Source: Profundibacter sp033851955
GTDB lineage: Bacteria > Pseudomonadota > Alphaproteobacteria > Rhodobacterales > Rhodobacteraceae
Length of the DNA stretch: 64,000 nt
Assembly: GCA_033851955.1 (NCBI GenBank)
Contig: JAWSVK010000006.1
Coordinates: forward strand, 186,001-250,000
Direction: 5' to 3'
Of the stretch, positions 36,222 to 44,511 are shown in pieces (position 1 is the first letter of the stretch; each line of letters begins with the position of its first letter). The notes below the pieces were generated by a model. It was not told the origin of the DNA. It did no database searches and saw nothing but the letters and a program-made list of their open reading frames with translations. A program made the translations under genes and the position numbers.

Positions 36222-36563
36222 ATGGGTAAAAGAGATGATTTGATCGCGCAGTACGCTGATGATCTGAAAAACAAATGTGGCATGTCGGCTGATATGGACT
36301 TGCTTACAAAGGTTACGATTGGTTGTGGCCCTGCCATCTATAACGCCGATGCTTCAACCGTTGCGGCCACGCAGCCCGGCGAAATTGAAACCGTAAAGAA
36401 CAATTTCCTGATCAAAAAGCTGGGCCTAACTGATGGCCCACAATTGGCCGATGCTATCGATGCCGTCCTGAAAACATATGGCCAATCCGAGCGCAACAAA
36501 TACCGCGCTGTGGTCTACTATATGCTGACCAAACATTTCGGCAAAGAATCCGTTTACGGCTAA
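36222..36563 (+). CDS. DUF2853-family protein
   Basis: The 113-residue soluble, mostly helical protein begins MGKRDDLIAQYADDLKNKCG and ends KYRAVVYYMLTKHFGKESVY, the pattern I associate with DUF2853, a family of unknown function. Two cysteines (about 20 and 35) are present. GGTGGGAG precedes the ATG. It stands alone between two terminators, so it is a single-gene transcript and possibly a well-expressed one. Confidence 0.85.
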   Translation: MGKRDDLIAQYADDLKNKCGMSADMDLLTKVTIGCGPAIYNADASTVAATQPGEIETVKNNFLIKKLGLTDGPQLADAIDAVLKTYGQSERNKYRAVVYYMLTKHFGKESVYG

Positions 36564-36598
36564 TCTTCGGCATTGAGACCGAATGCGAAATAGCAAAA

Positions 36599-36626
36599 AC
36601 GCTCGTCAATTTGGCGGGCGTTTTTT
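36599..36626 (+). terminator. Rho-independent terminator after the DUF2853 gene
   Basis: A ten-base stem ACGCTCGTCA / TGGCGGGCGT (three G-T pairs) with a three-base loop is followed by six T residues, 36 bases after the stop. Confidence 0.88.
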
Positions 36627-36740
36627 ATGGAACATCCAATGCGATCAAAATTTGAACTTGTTTGTCCGCACTTGGCATTTGCGCGGAATCACCTGCTGCA
36701 CTAGTGTCAATTTATCGGGCCAGGACGGCCGGAACCTATT

Positions 36741-36812
36741 TATATTCACGTGTGGTGCTAAGGGAGCACGTGGGGTGAAGGGGGGTTCCGGGGGGTCGGG
36801 GCCCCCCTATTT
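36741..36812. repeat. G-run and palindromic intergenic block
   Basis: In about 70 bases there are two CACGTG hexamers (36747-36752 and 36767-36772), a hairpin GTGCT-AAGGG-AGCAC between them, then runs of six G, six G and six C: GGGGGG (36790-36795), TCGGGG, CCCCCC (36802-36807), followed by TATTTTATT. The last part could act as a terminator for rightward transcription. The G runs might also form a quadruplex, or this may be one copy of a dispersed palindromic repeat. It ends just past the stop of the leftward DUF1761 gene. Structure is seen; role unknown. Confidence 0.5.
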
Positions 36813-36815
36813 TAT

Positions 36816-37217
36816 TCAGAACAGCGTTAAGACGAGACCCATGATTGTGCAGCCTACCGTGGCGTAACCGCCATCAATCAATGTCAGTGCGCGCGGGCGC
36901 ATTGAAAAAGCATAATGTGTTGCAAGCCAAGGCGTTACAATAAACAGCCCGAGGCCAAACCCGCCTACCATTCCTTTGCCGATGTCAGAAATTCCGGCAA
37001 GCATAAAAATGTGGCGCATCATGCCAGCGATGATGATCGCGCAGACAAAGGCGATGATGAACGGAGTGGGCCCGCCGACCAGTTTGCCATTTTCATCTTT
37101 GATATCAGATTCTGCAATCTCGGCGGCCGCCATCCATGGCTTGGCCAGTACCATATACCAAACCGAGCCAAAGGCGTATGAGGCAACCGCAGCTGCTATT
37201 ACACTCAGAAATTCCAT
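36816..37217 (-). CDS. DUF1761-family membrane protein
   Basis: The 133-residue protein has four hydrophobic helices, with YAFGSVWYMVLAKPWM in the first and FIVTPWLATHYAFSMRP in the third, matching DUF1761. The function is unknown. TCAGGAGAAACGC-like sequence precedes the ATG. It lies alone on the minus strand, and the G-run block lies at its 3' end. Confidence 0.85.
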   Translation of the reverse strand: MEFLSVIAAAVASYAFGSVWYMVLAKPWMAAAEIAESDIKDENGKLVGGPTPFIIAFVCAIIIAGMMRHIFMLAGISDIGKGMVGGFGLGLFIVTPWLATHYAFSMRPRALTLIDGGYATVGCTIMGLVLTLF

Positions 37218-37306
37218 GCGTTTCTCCTGTTTGGCGTTGGGTTCGAAAAGCCTACTGCAGAAGTAAAATCAAGGCAAATTGCAACCACAGCCGACACACT
37301 TGGTTT

Positions 37307-37726
37307 CTAGGTTGTGACGCCGCCCAGGCCACAAATTACCGCCCATTCGTCATCCGAAACGGGTTGCACCGAAAGACGCGAATTGTTGACCAGAACCATG
37401 TTAGATAGTCTTGAATCTTCTTTGCACATTTGCAAAGTGACGGGGGTTTTCAGCGTTTGGCGCGCCTTGATGTCCACGCATTCCCAGCGATCATCGTCAC
37501 TTGTGCTGTCAGGGTGGGCGGGGGCAATGACCTCTACAATACCGACCACGTATTTTTCTTTTTGTGACAGATAGAAAAACCCCAAGTCACCCACTTGCAT
37601 ATCGCGCATGAAATTACGGGCCTGATAGTTTCGTACCCCGTCCCATTCCTCGCCAGCATCACCTTTGGCCAGTTGGTCTTCCCAGCTCCAAGTCGAAACT
37701 TCGGATTTAAACAACCAATATGCCAT
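37307..37726 (-). CDS. EVE-domain protein
   Basis: The 139-residue protein starts MAYWLFKSEVSTWSWEDQL and has WDGVRNYQARNFMRDMQVGD, typical of EVE domains, which are PUA-like folds that bind modified nucleobases. The role of the alphaproteobacterial form is not established. It is the last gene of the string tsaD-gpsA-YciI-EVE; its first base coincides with the last of the YciI-like gene. Confidence 0.92.
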   Translation of the reverse strand: MAYWLFKSEVSTWSWEDQLAKGDAGEEWDGVRNYQARNFMRDMQVGDLGFFYLSQKEKYVVGIVEVIAPAHPDSTSDDDRWECVDIKARQTLKTPVTLQMCKEDSRLSNMVLVNNSRLSVQPVSDDEWAVICGLGGVTT

Positions 37727-37998
37727 CAGCCGATCACCTTTTTCCAGCGGCGCAGGGTGACAGACTGAAATAGGCCAGCCAATGCATAAGGGTCATTTGC
37801 GGCCCAGTTTTCAGCGTCTGACATGCTCTCAAACGAAAGGATCAGTAACGAGCCTGTCATATTGCCGTTTTCATCCAGAAATGGGCCGGCGGATTCAACA
37901 GATCCGGTTTCAGTGATATAGGCAAGATGGGCTTCGCGGTTATCAAGCCGGAGCTGTTGGGCATTCTCTTTGTCGATAGCGATCAGGGCGATGGTCAT
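37726..37998 (-). CDS. YciI-like protein
   Basis: The 90-residue alpha/beta-barrel protein begins MTIALIAIDKENAQQLRLDNREAHLAYI, with the conserved R..H..Y pattern of YciI proteins (histidine near 23), and has SDAENWAANDPYALAGLF. YciI proteins are small proteins of unclear enzymatic role. The gene begins three bases after the gpsA stop and overlaps the EVE gene by one base. Confidence 0.9.
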   Translation of the reverse strand: MTIALIAIDKENAQQLRLDNREAHLAYITETGSVESAGPFLDENGNMTGSLLILSFESMSDAENWAANDPYALAGLFQSVTLRRWKKVIG

Positions 37999-38001
37999 CT
38001 G

Positions 38002-38967
38002 TTATTCCTTTTTTAATGGACGAGAGAGCAGGGCCTTCGTGGCTTCGGTTACGGTGATTTTTTGTAACAAAATTCCAGCCACAACCGAAGCCAGAGGCAT
38101 GTCGATACCGTGCAATTTAGCCAAGTTAGAGACTGCTAGAGCGGTTTTAGCGCCCTCAACCGTGATGTTTGGATCAAACGGCTCGTTGCGGCCCAATGAC
38201 AGACCGAAGGCATAATTCCGTGACTGCTCGGATGTGCAAGTGAGCGCCAAATCCCCAAAACCTGAAAGCCCGGATAGGGTTTGCGGAAGAGCCCCAAACG
38301 CCTGTGCCAAACGTTGCATTTCGGCGTAGCCGCGCGTCATGACAGCGGCGCGTGCGCTTTCGCCCAACCCAGCCCCGATTGTCACGCCGCAAGCGATGGC
38401 AACAACGTTTTTCAAAGCACCACCCAGCTCGGCACCTATGGTGTCGGTGGTGCGGTACAGGCGCAAATTGCTGGTGGAAAGCTGCGATTGGAGCTGTTCG
38501 CCAATGGTATCATCTGCACAGGCAAGTGTCAGGGCGGTTGGCAAGCCAAGGGCGATGTCACTTGCAAAGCTGGGGCCGGTCAAAATCGCCGGTGTAGCGT
38601 TTGGACAGATACCGGCCAGCGTTGCAATCGGGCCGCGGTTGGTGGCCAGATCGATACCTTTGCAGCAGGCGACGAGCGTTTTACCGTCCAGTATGTTGGC
38701 ATGATCACGGGCAAAACCGGCCAATTTTTGCATCGGTGTCGCGATCAATATGGTGTTTGCGGCGGCGGCTGTGTGGATAGTTCCGGTGGCTGTCAGGCCG
38801 GGAGGGAATGGATGGTTCGCCAGCCGTTTGTTGTTCTCGCCGGACTTCTGCATGGAGCTTACGTGGTCTGGATCGTGCGCCCATAGGGTGACAGTCTGCC
38901 CGTCGCGGGTCAGTGAGATGGCCAACGCTGTGCCAAACGCCCCTGCACCAAGAATGGAAATGCTCAT
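38002..38967 (-). CDS. gpsA: Glycerol-3-phosphate dehydrogenase [NAD(P)+]
   Basis: GpsA makes sn-glycerol 3-phosphate for phospholipid synthesis. The 321-residue protein has an N-terminal Rossmann motif SILGAGAFGTALA (about 3-15), the catalytic lysine segment GALKNVVAIACG and SGFGDLALTCTSEQSRN. Length is normal. It overlaps the end of tsaD by four bases. Confidence 0.96.
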   Translation of the reverse strand: MSISILGAGAFGTALAISLTRDGQTVTLWAHDPDHVSSMQKSGENNKRLANHPFPPGLTATGTIHTAAAANTILIATPMQKLAGFARDHANILDGKTLVACCKGIDLATNRGPIATLAGICPNATPAILTGPSFASDIALGLPTALTLACADDTIGEQLQSQLSTSNLRLYRTTDTIGAELGGALKNVVAIACGVTIGAGLGESARAAVMTRGYAEMQRLAQAFGALPQTLSGLSGFGDLALTCTSEQSRNYAFGLSLGRNEPFDPNITVEGAKTALAVSNLAKLHGIDMPLASVVAGILLQKITVTEATKALLSRPLKKE

Positions 38968-40061
38968 GCCTTTGCCCCTTTTTTTCCGGATCCAAGCATG
39001 GAGGGGCTTTTGCGGTCAAGGGGCCAGCGTGGGCGGGCGGACAGGGTGAAATCATCCCTGTGCCCGTGCCGAAACCGCTCCAATCCAGCCCAAGCAATCA
39101 TTGCGGCATTGTCTGTGCAAAGGTTGAGCGGGGGAGCGACAAAGGCAACGCCTGCTTCGGCACAAACAGTCTCTAATGCGGCTCGAAGTTGCTGGTTTGC
39201 CGCAACACCGCCGGCCACAGCCAAGGCAGGGTTGGCGGGGCTTTGATCCAAATAAAGACGCAGCGCGCGGCGGGTTTTAGCGCCCAGCACGTCAGAAACG
39301 GCCGATTGAAACGAGGCGCAAAGATCGGCGCGGTCCACAGGTCGTAAGCCGCCGTGTTCAACCACCAGCGCGTCGCGGGTGCGAAGCAGTGCGGTTTTGA
39401 GGCCGGAAAAGGACATGTCACAATCCGGTCGATCCAGCAGGGGGCGCGGCAAGGGGAAGCGTTTTGGATCACCTGATAAGGCCTCGCGCTCAACGGCGGG
39501 GCCGCCGGGCTGTGGTAGACCAAGCAGTTTGGCGGTTTTATCGAAAGCTTCGCCAGGGGCGTCATCGATGGTGCCGCCTAGTCGGGTGAATTCATCAACG
39601 TCGTTAGCAATTAAAAATTGGCAATGGCCGCCTGACACCAAAAGCATCAAGTATGGAAATTCAAGCCCGTCGGTCAGGCGCGGGGTAAGGGCGTGGCCAG
39701 CAAGGTGATTTACACCAATCAGAGGCAAGCCAGATCCGGCGGCAAGCCCCTTGGCGCACATCACGCCAGAGATCACGCCGCCAATCAAACCGGGGCCGGC
39801 GGTTACGGCGATCGCATCCATTTCGCGTAAGGTTAGAGTCGCATTTTTCAAAGCAGCCTCAACACAGCCGTCGATTTTCTCGGCGTGGGCGCGCGCGGCA
39901 ATTTCAGGGACAACGCCGCCGAAATCAGCATGCAGATCGGTTTGGCCGATCACAACCGAGGAAAGAATTTCGGCGGGTTGGCCAACCGTATGGCGCACAA
40001 CGGCGGCGGCGGTGTCGTCGCAACTGCTCTCGAGGCCGAGTATGGTGAGTGTGTCTGTCAT
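38964..40061 (-). CDS. tsaD: TsaD, tRNA threonylcarbamoyladenosine transferase
   Basis: TsaD transfers the threonylcarbamoyl group to A37 of tRNA together with TsaB and TsaE. The 365-residue protein has LGLESSCDDTAAAVV (about 7-21), the metal-binding NHLAGHALTPRL, LLVSGGHCQFLI and VAGGVAANQQLR. The ATG at 40061 begins MTDTLTILGLESSCDD; a frame 61 codons longer runs into the hemD promoter region and is rejected. It is divergent from hemD across 87 bases. Confidence 0.97.
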   Translation of the reverse strand: MTDTLTILGLESSCDDTAAAVVRHTVGQPAEILSSVVIGQTDLHADFGGVVPEIAARAHAEKIDGCVEAALKNATLTLREMDAIAVTAGPGLIGGVISGVMCAKGLAAGSGLPLIGVNHLAGHALTPRLTDGLEFPYLMLLVSGGHCQFLIANDVDEFTRLGGTIDDAPGEAFDKTAKLLGLPQPGGPAVEREALSGDPKRFPLPRPLLDRPDCDMSFSGLKTALLRTRDALVVEHGGLRPVDRADLCASFQSAVSDVLGAKTRRALRLYLDQSPANPALAVAGGVAANQQLRAALETVCAEAGVAFVAPPLNLCTDNAAMIAWAGLERFRHGHRDDFTLSARPRWPLDRKSPSMLGSGKKGAKA

Positions 40062-40148
40062 TGGTCCGTTTGTGGCCCGTCTGTTGCGAATAGGATCATA
40101 CGCAGGTAACACCGAAGCGGTGTGCCAGACAATCCCGACAGGTGAAAC

Positions 40149-40862
40149 ATGAGCAAAAAGCGCCCATTGATAGTGTTGACCCGACCTCAGGCCCAATCTG
40201 AGAGGTTTGCACAGATGTGCCGCGAGGCGCTGGGGCCTGAACAACAGATCATCCTATCGCCATTGCTGAAAATTGAGATGTTGCCGAATCAGGCGGACGC
40301 CACACAATATCGCGGGTTGATTTTTACATCAGAAAACGGTGTCCGTGCTTTTTCGCAAACGCATGATGCGCCAGACATGCCAGCCTATTGCGTTGGCGAG
40401 CGGACAGCTAAAGCGGCGCGTGCTGCGGGTTTTGAGGCAATTTCGGCTGATGGATCTGCGAGTGATCTTGTTGCGATGATCAATGCCGCCGATGAGACGG
40501 GACCGTTGCTGCATGTCAGGGGTACGCATACGCGGGGCGAAATTGCCTCAGGTGTCGCTGTTCAGGTTGAACAGATCGTGGCCTACCGGCAAACAGCTTT
40601 ATCGCTGACAGGCGAAGCAATATCCGCATTACAAGGCAGCGATAAGGTGATTCTACCTCTGTTTTCACCCAGAACAGCGCAGTTACTTTTCGAGCAGGTC
40701 GGCCAAATTACCGCACCGTTGCAAATGATTGCAATGAGCGAGGCAGTGAATGAGGTCATACTAGGCTCTAATAAGGCTAATATCGCTAATAATTTGATCT
40801 CAAATACAGCTGATGCACCTGCCATGCTGCACGCGATAAAGAGCTGCATCGGGACAATTTGA
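40149..40862 (+). CDS. hemD: Uroporphyrinogen-III synthase
   Basis: HemD closes and rearranges hydroxymethylbilane to uroporphyrinogen III in haem synthesis. The family is poorly conserved. The 237-residue product has VLTRPQAQSERFA (about 9-21), LIFTSENGVRAF, AYCVGERTAKAA, LHVRGTHTRGE and LFSPRTAQLLF, which are the expected segments. It heads the string hemD-mic60-hemY; the gap to mic60 is about 100 bases. Confidence 0.92.
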   Translation: MSKKRPLIVLTRPQAQSERFAQMCREALGPEQQIILSPLLKIEMLPNQADATQYRGLIFTSENGVRAFSQTHDAPDMPAYCVGERTAKAARAAGFEAISADGSASDLVAMINAADETGPLLHVRGTHTRGEIASGVAVQVEQIVAYRQTALSLTGEAISALQGSDKVILPLFSPRTAQLLFEQVGQITAPLQMIAMSEAVNEVILGSNKANIANNLISNTADAPAMLHAIKSCIGTI

Positions 40863-40964
40863 GGCAGGAGGGGTGCTTGAGGGCGCGACGTTCTCGGGGT
40901 AGTCTGCTGGAGTTGCTGCAGAACTGTGGCGTTTTGAGTATCCGAATTGAAGAGGTGGTTTTTC

Positions 40965-42152
40965 GTGGCTAAAGCAAAGAAAACGACAGCAAGCAAAGGC
41001 TCATCAACCAAGGACGTGGTTGATGATGGGGTGGTCGTCGAAACTGATGCAATCGTTGAAGAAAGCATCGAGGAAGATGTGGCCACAATCGAAGATGCGA
41101 TCAAAACGGATACCCCTGAGAAACCTGCGCGAAAATCTTTATTTTTACCCTTAGTGCTGGGCGGCGTTTTGTCGGGCGCCGTCGGGTTTGGCGCGGCGAC
41201 CTATTATTTTATGAACCAACCTTCGGACGCAGCCGAGGTCTTGGCGCAGATGCAGACCACATTGGCTGCCCATGACAAGCGGCTGGATGGAACAGATGGA
41301 ACCATCACTGAATTACGCACTGGTCTAGGAGGGTCGGCGCAGGCTGCTGAAACCACCGACGGATTTTCACAATCTGTCCAGAGGGATGAGGCGCTGACCG
41401 CGCAATTGGGCGATTTCACAGAGGCATTTGCTGCGCTTGAAACACGGCTAACGACGTTGGAAAAGCGACCACTAGCGGATGCAGGCGGCATTACGGGGGA
41501 CGCGGCGAAAGCCTATGAGCGCGAGCTGCGCACAATGCGCGATTTGCTGGAAACCCAACGCAGCGACATTGAAAAACTGGCGGCTGAGGCCACGGCACGG
41601 ATCGAAGGTGTGGCGCAACAGGCGGCCACCTCGGAAGAGGACGCAGCGGCCACAGCCAAGGAAACGGATATCCGCGTAGCGATCTCGCAATTGCAGTCAG
41701 CATTGGACAACGGCGGGGCATTTGAAGCGGCGATTGCCAATTTGGCAGGTGTTGGTGTCGATGTCCCTAAAGTGTTGGCAGCGGCTGCCACGGGCGGGGT
41801 TCCGACATTGATTGACTTGCAAGAGAGCTATCCAGCCGCGGCGCGCGCTGGTCTGACTGCTTCGGTGAAAGCCACCACAGGTGATGGCGCGATGAACAAA
41901 ATCGGTTCGTTTTTTCGCAGTCAGGTCGGCGCAAGATCGCTGACCCCGCGTGAAGGGGATGACCCTGATGCGGTGTTGTCACGGGCCGAAGCGGCGCTGG
42001 GCAGCGGTGATATTGCGGGTATGATTGCCCTGATTGGGGCCTTGCCAGAAACCGGCCAAGCAGCGATGTCGGATTTTGTAAACAGTGCGAGCAGGCGCAA
42101 CGAGGCTGTTGAAGCTGTGCGTGTTTTGTCTGATAGTTTGAACGGTAACTAA
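40965..42152 (+). CDS. Mitofilin/Mic60-like membrane protein
   Basis: The 395-residue protein has an acidic cytoplasmic N-terminus, one membrane helix (LFLPLVLGGVLSGAVGFGAATYY at about 60-82, split here only for description), a periplasmic coiled coil (about 95-230), and a C-terminal mitofilin signature domain. Alphaproteobacterial Mic60 homologues, encoded beside haem genes, bend intracytoplasmic membranes in Rhodobacter and are the ancestors of the mitochondrial crista-junction protein. The GTG at 40965 has AGAGGTGG six bases upstream and is preferred to an earlier TTG. It ends 10 bases before hemY. Confidence 0.88.
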   Translation: MAKAKKTTASKGSSTKDVVDDGVVVETDAIVEESIEEDVATIEDAIKTDTPEKPARKSLFLPLVLGGVLSGAVGFGAATYYFMNQPSDAAEVLAQMQTTLAAHDKRLDGTDGTITELRTGLGGSAQAAETTDGFSQSVQRDEALTAQLGDFTEAFAALETRLTTLEKRPLADAGGITGDAAKAYERELRTMRDLLETQRSDIEKLAAEATARIEGVAQQAATSEEDAAATAKETDIRVAISQLQSALDNGGAFEAAIANLAGVGVDVPKVLAAAATGGVPTLIDLQESYPAAARAGLTASVKATTGDGAMNKIGSFFRSQVGARSLTPREGDDPDAVLSRAEAALGSGDIAGMIALIGALPETGQAAMSDFVNSASRRNEAVEAVRVLSDSLNGN

Positions 42153-42162
42153 GGAATATTTT

Positions 42163-43656
42163 ATGCTCTGGTCTTTGATTAAGATACTGCTTTTTGTTGC
42201 TGTCATTGCGGCGGCGACCTTTGGCGCCACATACCTGATGGAAACCGGAACTGATGTTTTGGTGACGGTGTTTGGCAGGGAATATTCCTTTAGCCCATTG
42301 ATGACGTTGGTTCTGTTGGTGGCTTTGTTCATTGCCGTTTGGGTGGTGCTGAAAATCCTGGGTCTGTTGCTGGCGACGTTCAGGTTTTTGAACGGGGACG
42401 AGACCGCGATTTCGCGCTACTTTGATCGCAACCGCGAAAAGCGTGGCTATGACGCCTTGTCCGAGGGGATGATGGCGCTGGCGTCTGGCGAGGGCCGCGC
42501 CGCGATGGCCAAGGCCGCCAAGGCCGAGCGCTATTTGAAACGCCCTGAGTTGACCAATCTGATTTCAGCCCAAGCTGCCGAAATGGTGGGCGACAAGAAA
42601 AAGGCTGAAGAGGTTTATAAACGTCTGTTGCTCGATGACAAAACGCGGTTCGTTGGGGTGCGCGGCATCATGAAGCAAAAGCTGGAGGCAGGCGATACGG
42701 ACACAGCCCTTTTGCTGGCTGAAAAGGCCTTTGCGATTAAACCAAAGCACGTTGAAACACAGGACACCCTACTGCGGCTGCAGGCCAATTCAGAAGACTG
42801 GGGCGGGGCGCGTAAAACACTTAGCGCCAAGTTGCGCCATGGCAGTCTGCCGCGTGATGTTCACCGGCGGCGCGATGCGGTTTTGGCGCTATCTGAAGCG
42901 CGCGACGATATGATTGATGGCAATACCGAAAAGGCCCGCGAGGCGTCGATCGAGGCAAATCGTTTGTCGCCCGATCTGGTGCCAGCCGCCGCCATGGCTG
43001 CGCGAATGTATATTGAGACGGGCAAACCGCGTAATGCCGTTCGGATTTTGAAAAAGGCGTGGGATGCGAACCCGCACCCAGATTTGGCGGTGGCCTTTGC
43101 CGAGATTGCGCCAGACGAAACACCAGAGGAACGGATCAAACGGTTCAAGGCATTGACCAAGCTAAAGCCAGCCCATGCGCAAACCAAAATGCTGCTGGCA
43201 GAGTTGCACATCGCGGCCAAGGATTACCCATCCGCCCGCGCGGCGCTGGGCGATCTGGTTGAGGTCGATCCAACGGCGCGGTCTTTGACGATCATGGCAG
43301 CGATTGAGCGCGGTGAAGGGTCCGAAGATAGTTTCGTGCGCGGTTGGTTGACCAAGGCGTTGTCAGCGTCACGGGGCCCGCAGTGGGTTTGTGATAGTTG
43401 CAACAGTGTTCACAATGAATGGGTGCCGGTTTGCACAAATTGCGAGACGTTTGATTCCCTTAGTTGGATCGTGCCAGCGGTGGGCGAAGTGGCAATGCCG
43501 GACTCGACCAAAATGCTGCCGCTGATTGTGGGTGCCATTGAGGACAAGTTTGAGGACAAAGGCGAGGCAGTGGTTCCCGAGGCGGAAATCCTATCCGATA
43601 CCACCACACCCGAACCCGTCGAAGGTGAAGTGGTCGCGCTGGGCGGGAAGACTTAG
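42163..43656 (+). CDS. hemY: HemY-type membrane TPR protein with C-terminal zinc ribbon
   Basis: This is the HemY_N family, not the protoporphyrinogen oxidase that shares the name. The 497-residue protein has two N-terminal membrane helices, a HemY_N segment (DRNREKRGYDALSEGMMALASGEG) and TPR-like helical repeats. A C-terminal zinc ribbon has the four cysteines in CDSCNSVHNEWVPVCTNC (about 408-425). Relatives act in haem synthesis by an undefined route. It follows mic60 closely. Confidence 0.9.
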   Translation: MLWSLIKILLFVAVIAAATFGATYLMETGTDVLVTVFGREYSFSPLMTLVLLVALFIAVWVVLKILGLLLATFRFLNGDETAISRYFDRNREKRGYDALSEGMMALASGEGRAAMAKAAKAERYLKRPELTNLISAQAAEMVGDKKKAEEVYKRLLLDDKTRFVGVRGIMKQKLEAGDTDTALLLAEKAFAIKPKHVETQDTLLRLQANSEDWGGARKTLSAKLRHGSLPRDVHRRRDAVLALSEARDDMIDGNTEKAREASIEANRLSPDLVPAAAMAARMYIETGKPRNAVRILKKAWDANPHPDLAVAFAEIAPDETPEERIKRFKALTKLKPAHAQTKMLLAELHIAAKDYPSARAALGDLVEVDPTARSLTIMAAIERGEGSEDSFVRGWLTKALSASRGPQWVCDSCNSVHNEWVPVCTNCETFDSLSWIVPAVGEVAMPDSTKMLPLIVGAIEDKFEDKGEAVVPEAEILSDTTTPEPVEGEVVALGGKT

Positions 43657-43698
43657 ATTTGGGCAAGACAAGGCGGCCCAAATTAGGTTGGTGATGAC

Positions 43699-44412
43699 AT
43701 GGATACTGAACACGGCCATAGTCCTAGCGAAGTTTCCGCAAGGATCGGCGCACCACCGCGCCGTAGCTATCTGCGAGACACAGTTTATGGTGCGATTGAT
43801 GGTGCTGTAACGACCTTTGCGATTGTTGCGGGGGTTGCAGGCGCTGGTCTTAGTCCGTCGATCATCATCGCGCTGGGATTTGCCAATGTGCTGGCAGACG
43901 GGTTCTCTATGGCTGCAGGCAATTACTCCGGCACCAAGGCAGAACTGGACAATCGCAAACGTCTTGTTGAGATCGAGGAGCGCCACATTCGGGACTTTCC
44001 CGAGGGCGAGCGATTGGAGTTGCGAACGATACTTGCCAACAAGGGTTTAAGCGGTCAGGTGCTAGAAGACGCCACTGACGCCATCGCCCGCGACAAGGCA
44101 TCATGGATCAAGATAATGATGGTCGATGAATATGGCCTGTCGCCCCTCGCGCCACACCCGTTTCGCGCTGCCATCGCCACCTTTTTGGCCTTTCTGGCGG
44201 CGGGGATGGTGCCGATGGTGCCGTTTTTGTTTGGCGCCAGCAATGCGTTTAATGTGGCGCTGGTCTGCACCGGATGCGTTTTCTTTTTGATTGGCACATT
44301 AAAAAGCCGCTGGTCGCTGGACCCTTGGTGGCGATCCGGGCTTGAAACCTTATTGATTGGCGGCGTGGCGGCGTCGATCGCCTATTTTGTCGGGAGTCTG
44401 TTCCGCGCATAG
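43699..44412 (+). CDS. VIT1/CCC1-family membrane transporter
   Basis: The 237-residue protein has five hydrophobic helices and the family start YLRDTVYGAIDGAVTTFAIVAG. ALGFANVLADGFSMAAGNYSGTKAE and the soluble acidic segment with RHIRDFPEGE follow; in plant and yeast homologues these carry iron or manganese. Proton-coupled export of Fe2+ or Mn2+ is the family expectation. It lies 42 bases after hemY, which may be chance or a link to iron supply for haem. Confidence 0.88.
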   Translation: MDTEHGHSPSEVSARIGAPPRRSYLRDTVYGAIDGAVTTFAIVAGVAGAGLSPSIIIALGFANVLADGFSMAAGNYSGTKAELDNRKRLVEIEERHIRDFPEGERLELRTILANKGLSGQVLEDATDAIARDKASWIKIMMVDEYGLSPLAPHPFRAAIATFLAFLAAGMVPMVPFLFGASNAFNVALVCTGCVFFLIGTLKSRWSLDPWWRSGLETLLIGGVAASIAYFVGSLFRA

Positions 44413-44511
44413 TTTGCGGCGATCAGACGCCAATTGACTGCCCAAAAGTAAGGCATGGCAGCATCGTCTGTCTTAGCCTAAACATGCCCCAACCAACCAT
44501 GGAGTGCGAAC

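Noticed and set aside
36583..36867. 94-codon plus-strand frame after the DUF2853 gene
   Set aside because: It spans the strong terminator at 36599-36626 and the G-run block, with a glycine-rich nonsense tail; it is not a credible gene.
42163..43656. HemY as protoporphyrinogen oxidase
   Set aside because: There is no FAD-binding Rossmann motif. The protein is the unrelated membrane TPR family also called HemY; HemJ at 4507-4968 supplies the oxidase.
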